Origin: Streptomyces sclerotialus
GTDB lineage: Bacteria > Actinomycetota > Actinomycetes > Streptomycetales > Streptomycetaceae
Length of the DNA: 64,000 nucleotides
Reading direction: 5' to 3'
Assembly (NCBI RefSeq): GCF_040907265.1
Contig: NZ_JBFOHP010000002.1
Coordinates: forward strand, 2,628,501 to 2,692,500
Part shown: piece after piece, positions 61,389 through 64,000 of the stretch
Position numbering within the stretch: the stretch's first letter is position 1
Layout of the letters: each line of letters opens with the position of its first letter
The notes under the pieces: model-generated
What the model saw: the letters and a program-made list of their open reading frames with translations, nothing else
Told to the model about the DNA's origin: nothing
The model's database searches: none
Program-made: the position numbers and the translations under genes

Positions 61389-62242
61389 TTGGGGGCTCCT
61401 GGTGAATCGGGGGTCGGGGAGGAGGCCGCGTGGGCGGTCCAGGGGTCGGTGACCGTACGGGAGACGTGCGTGCGCAGGTCCCAGCCGTGCCGGTCGGAGA
61501 TCTCGTCGAGCTGCGCTGCGGCCTGCTCGCACCACGGCCACTCGGTGGCCCAGTGCGCGGCGTCCAGCAGCCCGAGCGGGCTCTTCTGGGTGGCCTCGGA
61601 GGCCGGGTGGTGCCGCAGGTCGGCGGTGAGGAAGGCGTCCACGCCCGCCGCGCGTACGTCGTCGAAGAGGCTGTCGCCGGAGCCGCCGGAGACCGCGACC
61701 GTACGGACGGTGCGCTGCGGGTCGCCGGCGAAGCGGATGCCCTGCGCGGTGGCCGGCAGCCGCTCGGCGGCGTACCGGGCGAAGTCGGCGAGCGGCATCG
61801 GGTGGGCGAGTTCGCAGACCCGGCCGAGGCCGCGGCGGCCGGCGGGGTCGCTCGCGTCCGGTACGAGGGGGCGCAGCACGCGCAGGTCCAGGGCACCGGC
61901 GAGGGCGTCGGAGACGCCGGGGTCGGCGGTGTCGGCATTGGTGTGCGCGACGTGCAGGGCGATGTCGTTCTTGATCAGCGTGTGCACGACCTTGCCCTTG
62001 AAGGTGGACGCCGCGACCGTCGTCGTCCCCCGCAGGTACAGCGGGTGGTGGGTGACGACCAGGTCGGCGCCGAGCTGCACGGCTTCGTCGGCGATCTCCT
62101 GCACCGGATCGACGGCGAAGAGCACCCGCTGTACGGGGGCTTCGGGATCGCCGCAGACGGTACCGACGGCGTCCCACGCCTCTGCCCGCTCGGCGGGCCA
62201 CAGGGCGTCGAGGGCGGAGAGGACTTCAGACAGTGCGGGCAC
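61385..62242 (-). CDS. Nif3-like dinuclear metal-center protein
   Basis: 285 residues from GTG 62242. The DUF34/NIF3 fold has metal-binding HHPLYL (VVTHHPLYLRG), the DAVGT region near the N terminus (WDAVGTVCGD), VAHTNADTADPG and the C-terminal LRHHPASEA / DAAHWATEWPW His cluster. A GTP-cyclohydrolase-like or hydrolase role is proposed but unproven. Its TGA overlaps the CTG start of the zinc-ribbon gene, which then precedes the RNase H gene, a co-expressed trio. Confidence 0.9.
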   Translation of the reverse strand: MPALSEVLSALDALWPAERAEAWDAVGTVCGDPEAPVQRVLFAVDPVQEIADEAVQLGADLVVTHHPLYLRGTTTVAASTFKGKVVHTLIKNDIALHVAHTNADTADPGVSDALAGALDLRVLRPLVPDASDPAGRRGLGRVCELAHPMPLADFARYAAERLPATAQGIRFAGDPQRTVRTVAVSGGSGDSLFDDVRAAGVDAFLTADLRHHPASEATQKSPLGLLDAAHWATEWPWCEQAAAQLDEISDRHGWDLRTHVSRTVTDPWTAHAASSPTPDSPGAPN

Positions 62243-62481
62243 GGGTGGAAGGTTACCTCCCACCCGTGGCCGAACGCCCAGCCGTGGTGGCCGCACGGTG
62301 CCGGATGCGCCCTGGCGGGGCGTCGCGCGGGTCCGGCAGGACCGGCCGCGCCGGCACATCCGCCGCACCACCCGCAGGCGAATCGGACAACCGCCACTCA
62401 TACGCGTGAAGTGACCCATCAGCCGTTGATCGGCAGGAAGTGCGAAAACTAGCTTCGATCGTGACTGGAGGTGACCACTCA

Positions 62482-63897
62482 ATGACAGCCTGTGCAACTG
62501 AGCGTGTCAGGACCGACGGGAACACCGAGGACGCCACGGAGCACACCCCTGCGGGTCCCCCTCGCGTCTCCGGACCGCGAGGACTCACCGGGCTGCCCCA
62601 CCGCCCCGCTCCCCTGACGATCGCCGCCGACGGTTCGTACGCCGCACGGCTCGTCCCCGCGCCGGGCGGCGGCTGGTTCCCCGAGCGCTGGACGCTGGAC
62701 GGCTGCGAGCCGTACGCGGTGCGGCTCCCCTGCCGCCGGCCCGAGCGGCCGGACAGCGCGCTGCTGCCGCTCGGTGACGGCCGGGTGCTGATCCTGCGCC
62801 GCGCGGAAGGGCACAGCACGGTCGGCCTCCTCTACCCCACCGGGCCGGGCACCGGCGAACTGCCACTGGGCAGCGTGGAGTCCGGGGAGCTGACGCTGCT
62901 GCCGCCCGCCCCGTGCGGCGCGCGGGCGTACGCCCTGTCCCCCGTGGGCGGTGACGGCCCGCGCCGGGCCACCGCGGTCTGGCTGCTGCACGGCGGCGAC
63001 GGACCGCAGCGGGTCGCCCTGGTGCCGGGCCGCTGTACCGGCGGCGCCTGGCTGGACCGGGAGGGCCGCCTGCTGGCCCTGGACCGCGAGCTGGACGGGC
63101 CGGTCAAGACCGTCGTGATCGACCTCGGCCGGGGCGGCGAGGTCAGCCCGCTGCTGGAGATCACCGAGCGGAGCAACGACCGGCTGCTGCTGGCCGACCC
63201 CGACAGCGGGCTGGTACTGCTGCGGTCGGACGCGCCCGGATACGACCGGATGGGCTGGGGCGTACTGGGCAGCACGCTGCCGGTGCGGTTCCCCGAGGCG
63301 CTGCACGCCGCGGACGCCGCGCTCACCCCCTTCGCCGTCCAGCCGGGGCAGCTGCTCGCCCCGGAGAGCTGCGCGGTGGCGTTCCGGATGGACTCGGCGG
63401 CGGGGACCTGGCTCGCCACGTGGCGGCCCGCGGCGCGGAAGCTGCGGCAGCCGGCCGCGCCCGCGGGCTGGCTGGCCGGCACGGGCCACTGGACGCCGGA
63501 CGGCGAGCTGCGCCTGCCGTACGCGACACCGGCCGCCCCGTGCGGCGTGGCACGGGTGAGCGTGTCGTGGGAGGCGGGGACCAGCTCCCCACCGCCGACG
63601 CCTGCGGTCCCTCCCGCAGCCCCGTCGTCCACGTCGTCCGCCCTCCCCGTGCCGGCCGGGGCGCGGGGGCCCGGATCGCATTCGCAACGACTGAGACGGG
63701 TCTCCTGGGACACCTCGTCCGCCGTGCCGCCTGCTTCCGGAATCCTCAGAACCACCGTCAGACATCCGGACGGCTGCACAACATCCGCACAATCGGACCC
63801 CGCGGCGGGGGAACCGTACAGGGGCCCGGAGCATCCCCAACCGTGCAGGCCAGTACCGCTGCAGCAGGCGCCGCTGGCGGCCCGGGAGGCCCGGTAG
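62482..63897 (+). CDS. Hypothetical beta-propeller-like protein
   Basis: 471 residues from ATG 62482 (GGAGG 11 bases before). Repeating strand patterns read GGGWFPERWTLDG, LLPLGDGRVLILRRAEG, LLYPTGPGTGELPLG, TAVWLLHGGDGPQRVALVPG and RLLLADPDSGLVLLRSDAPG. These indicate a WD/TolB-like propeller of about 350 residues. A Pro/Ser-rich C-terminal tail without structure follows (about 380-471). No signal peptide or membrane helix. Function unknown; divergent from the NIF3 block and the last gene complete within the window. Confidence 0.65.
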   Translation: MTACATERVRTDGNTEDATEHTPAGPPRVSGPRGLTGLPHRPAPLTIAADGSYAARLVPAPGGGWFPERWTLDGCEPYAVRLPCRRPERPDSALLPLGDGRVLILRRAEGHSTVGLLYPTGPGTGELPLGSVESGELTLLPPAPCGARAYALSPVGGDGPRRATAVWLLHGGDGPQRVALVPGRCTGGAWLDREGRLLALDRELDGPVKTVVIDLGRGGEVSPLLEITERSNDRLLLADPDSGLVLLRSDAPGYDRMGWGVLGSTLPVRFPEALHAADAALTPFAVQPGQLLAPESCAVAFRMDSAAGTWLATWRPAARKLRQPAAPAGWLAGTGHWTPDGELRLPYATPAAPCGVARVSVSWEAGTSSPPPTPAVPPAAPSSTSSALPVPAGARGPGSHSQRLRRVSWDTSSAVPPASGILRTTVRHPDGCTTSAQSDPAAGEPYRGPEHPQPCRPVPLQQAPLAAREAR

Positions 63898-64000
63898 AGC
63901 GAGAAAGTACGCCCCGTTAGAATTCGGAAGGGGGCTACGCAGCCGGTTGACCCGGCCACCGACGGTGATGCCGCGGCGGTCCCGACGCGTACACCTGTAA
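63898..64000. other. Window end, no gene visible
   Basis: The last 103 bases follow the stop at 63897; I see no gene. A TAGAAT (-10-like) at 63919-63924 could belong to a promoter of a gene beyond the edge. Confidence 0.3.

Overview
The window is very GC-rich. It uses GTG and even CTG starts, has many 4-base stop/start overlaps, and carries Tat-type and lipoprotein exports. It also encodes an F420-dependent NADP reductase, a large SARP/BTAD regulator and a T7SS-type FtsK/SpoIIIE ATPase. Together with the housekeeping order nadE ... panB ... map ... rnpB ... KDPG aldolase, RNase H/phosphatase, zinc-ribbon protein and NIF3-like protein, this points to a Streptomyces (or close relative) core chromosome with a few accessory insertions. 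The first gene is cut by the left edge.

Layout. 1-12.5 kb: a multicopper oxidase fragment; nadE; a SnoaL-like protein behind a perfect SoxR-type box; an MFS exporter; a membrane endonuclease/exonuclease/phosphatase; a TetR regulator with the DHA2 exporter it probably controls; panB; and a DrrAB-type drug ABC exporter behind a DNA-damage (PafBC-type) promoter motif. 12.5-19.2 kb: a 1263-residue SARP regulator, a DUF6578-like protein, a site-2 protease, a small QA-repeat membrane protein and an F420:NADP reductase. 19.2-27.1 kb: a sialic-acid regulon. A CUT1 ABC transporter and a signal-less sialidase lie on the minus strand with a GntR/FCD regulator. A divergent unit carries a frameshifted lyase gene and a NanT symporter. 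Two near-identical operators sit just downstream of the two divergent promoters. 27-41.9 kb: an Rsm22-like methyltransferase, TetR, a prim-pol domain protein, the EfeUBO iron system and heme oxygenase under two iron boxes, PhzF-like, methionine aminopeptidase, a serine hydrolase translated from a CTG start coupled to a Bcr-type MFS, PhoD and an SDR.

42-53.7 kb is an accessory segment, partly lower in GC. It holds a VHL-beta-like membrane protein, then a mostly minus-strand type VII-like secretion module. The module consists of a frameshifted membrane protein, two unknown proteins, a predicted T7SS-secreted protein, a small ESX-like protein and a 1578-residue FHA-EccC ATPase, with a divergent WXG100-like gene. 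No eccB, eccD, eccE or mycP is present. Immediately beyond is the RNase P RNA gene on the minus strand.

54-64 kb: a MerR regulator with a membrane protein, an RNB-family ribonuclease, YaaA, KDPG aldolase, RNase H/phosphatase, the CTG-started zinc-ribbon protein, NIF3-like protein and a propeller-like hypothetical.

How the parts work together. The sialic regulon would import sialosides through the ABC system, cleave them in the cytoplasm, take up free sialic acid by NanT and feed the lyase. Efe proteins and heme oxygenase form an iron-scavenging block. Several exporters sit behind redox, DNA-damage or TetR-type control. The most attractive candidates for something new are the sialic-acid regulon and the stripped-down type VII module beside rnpB.
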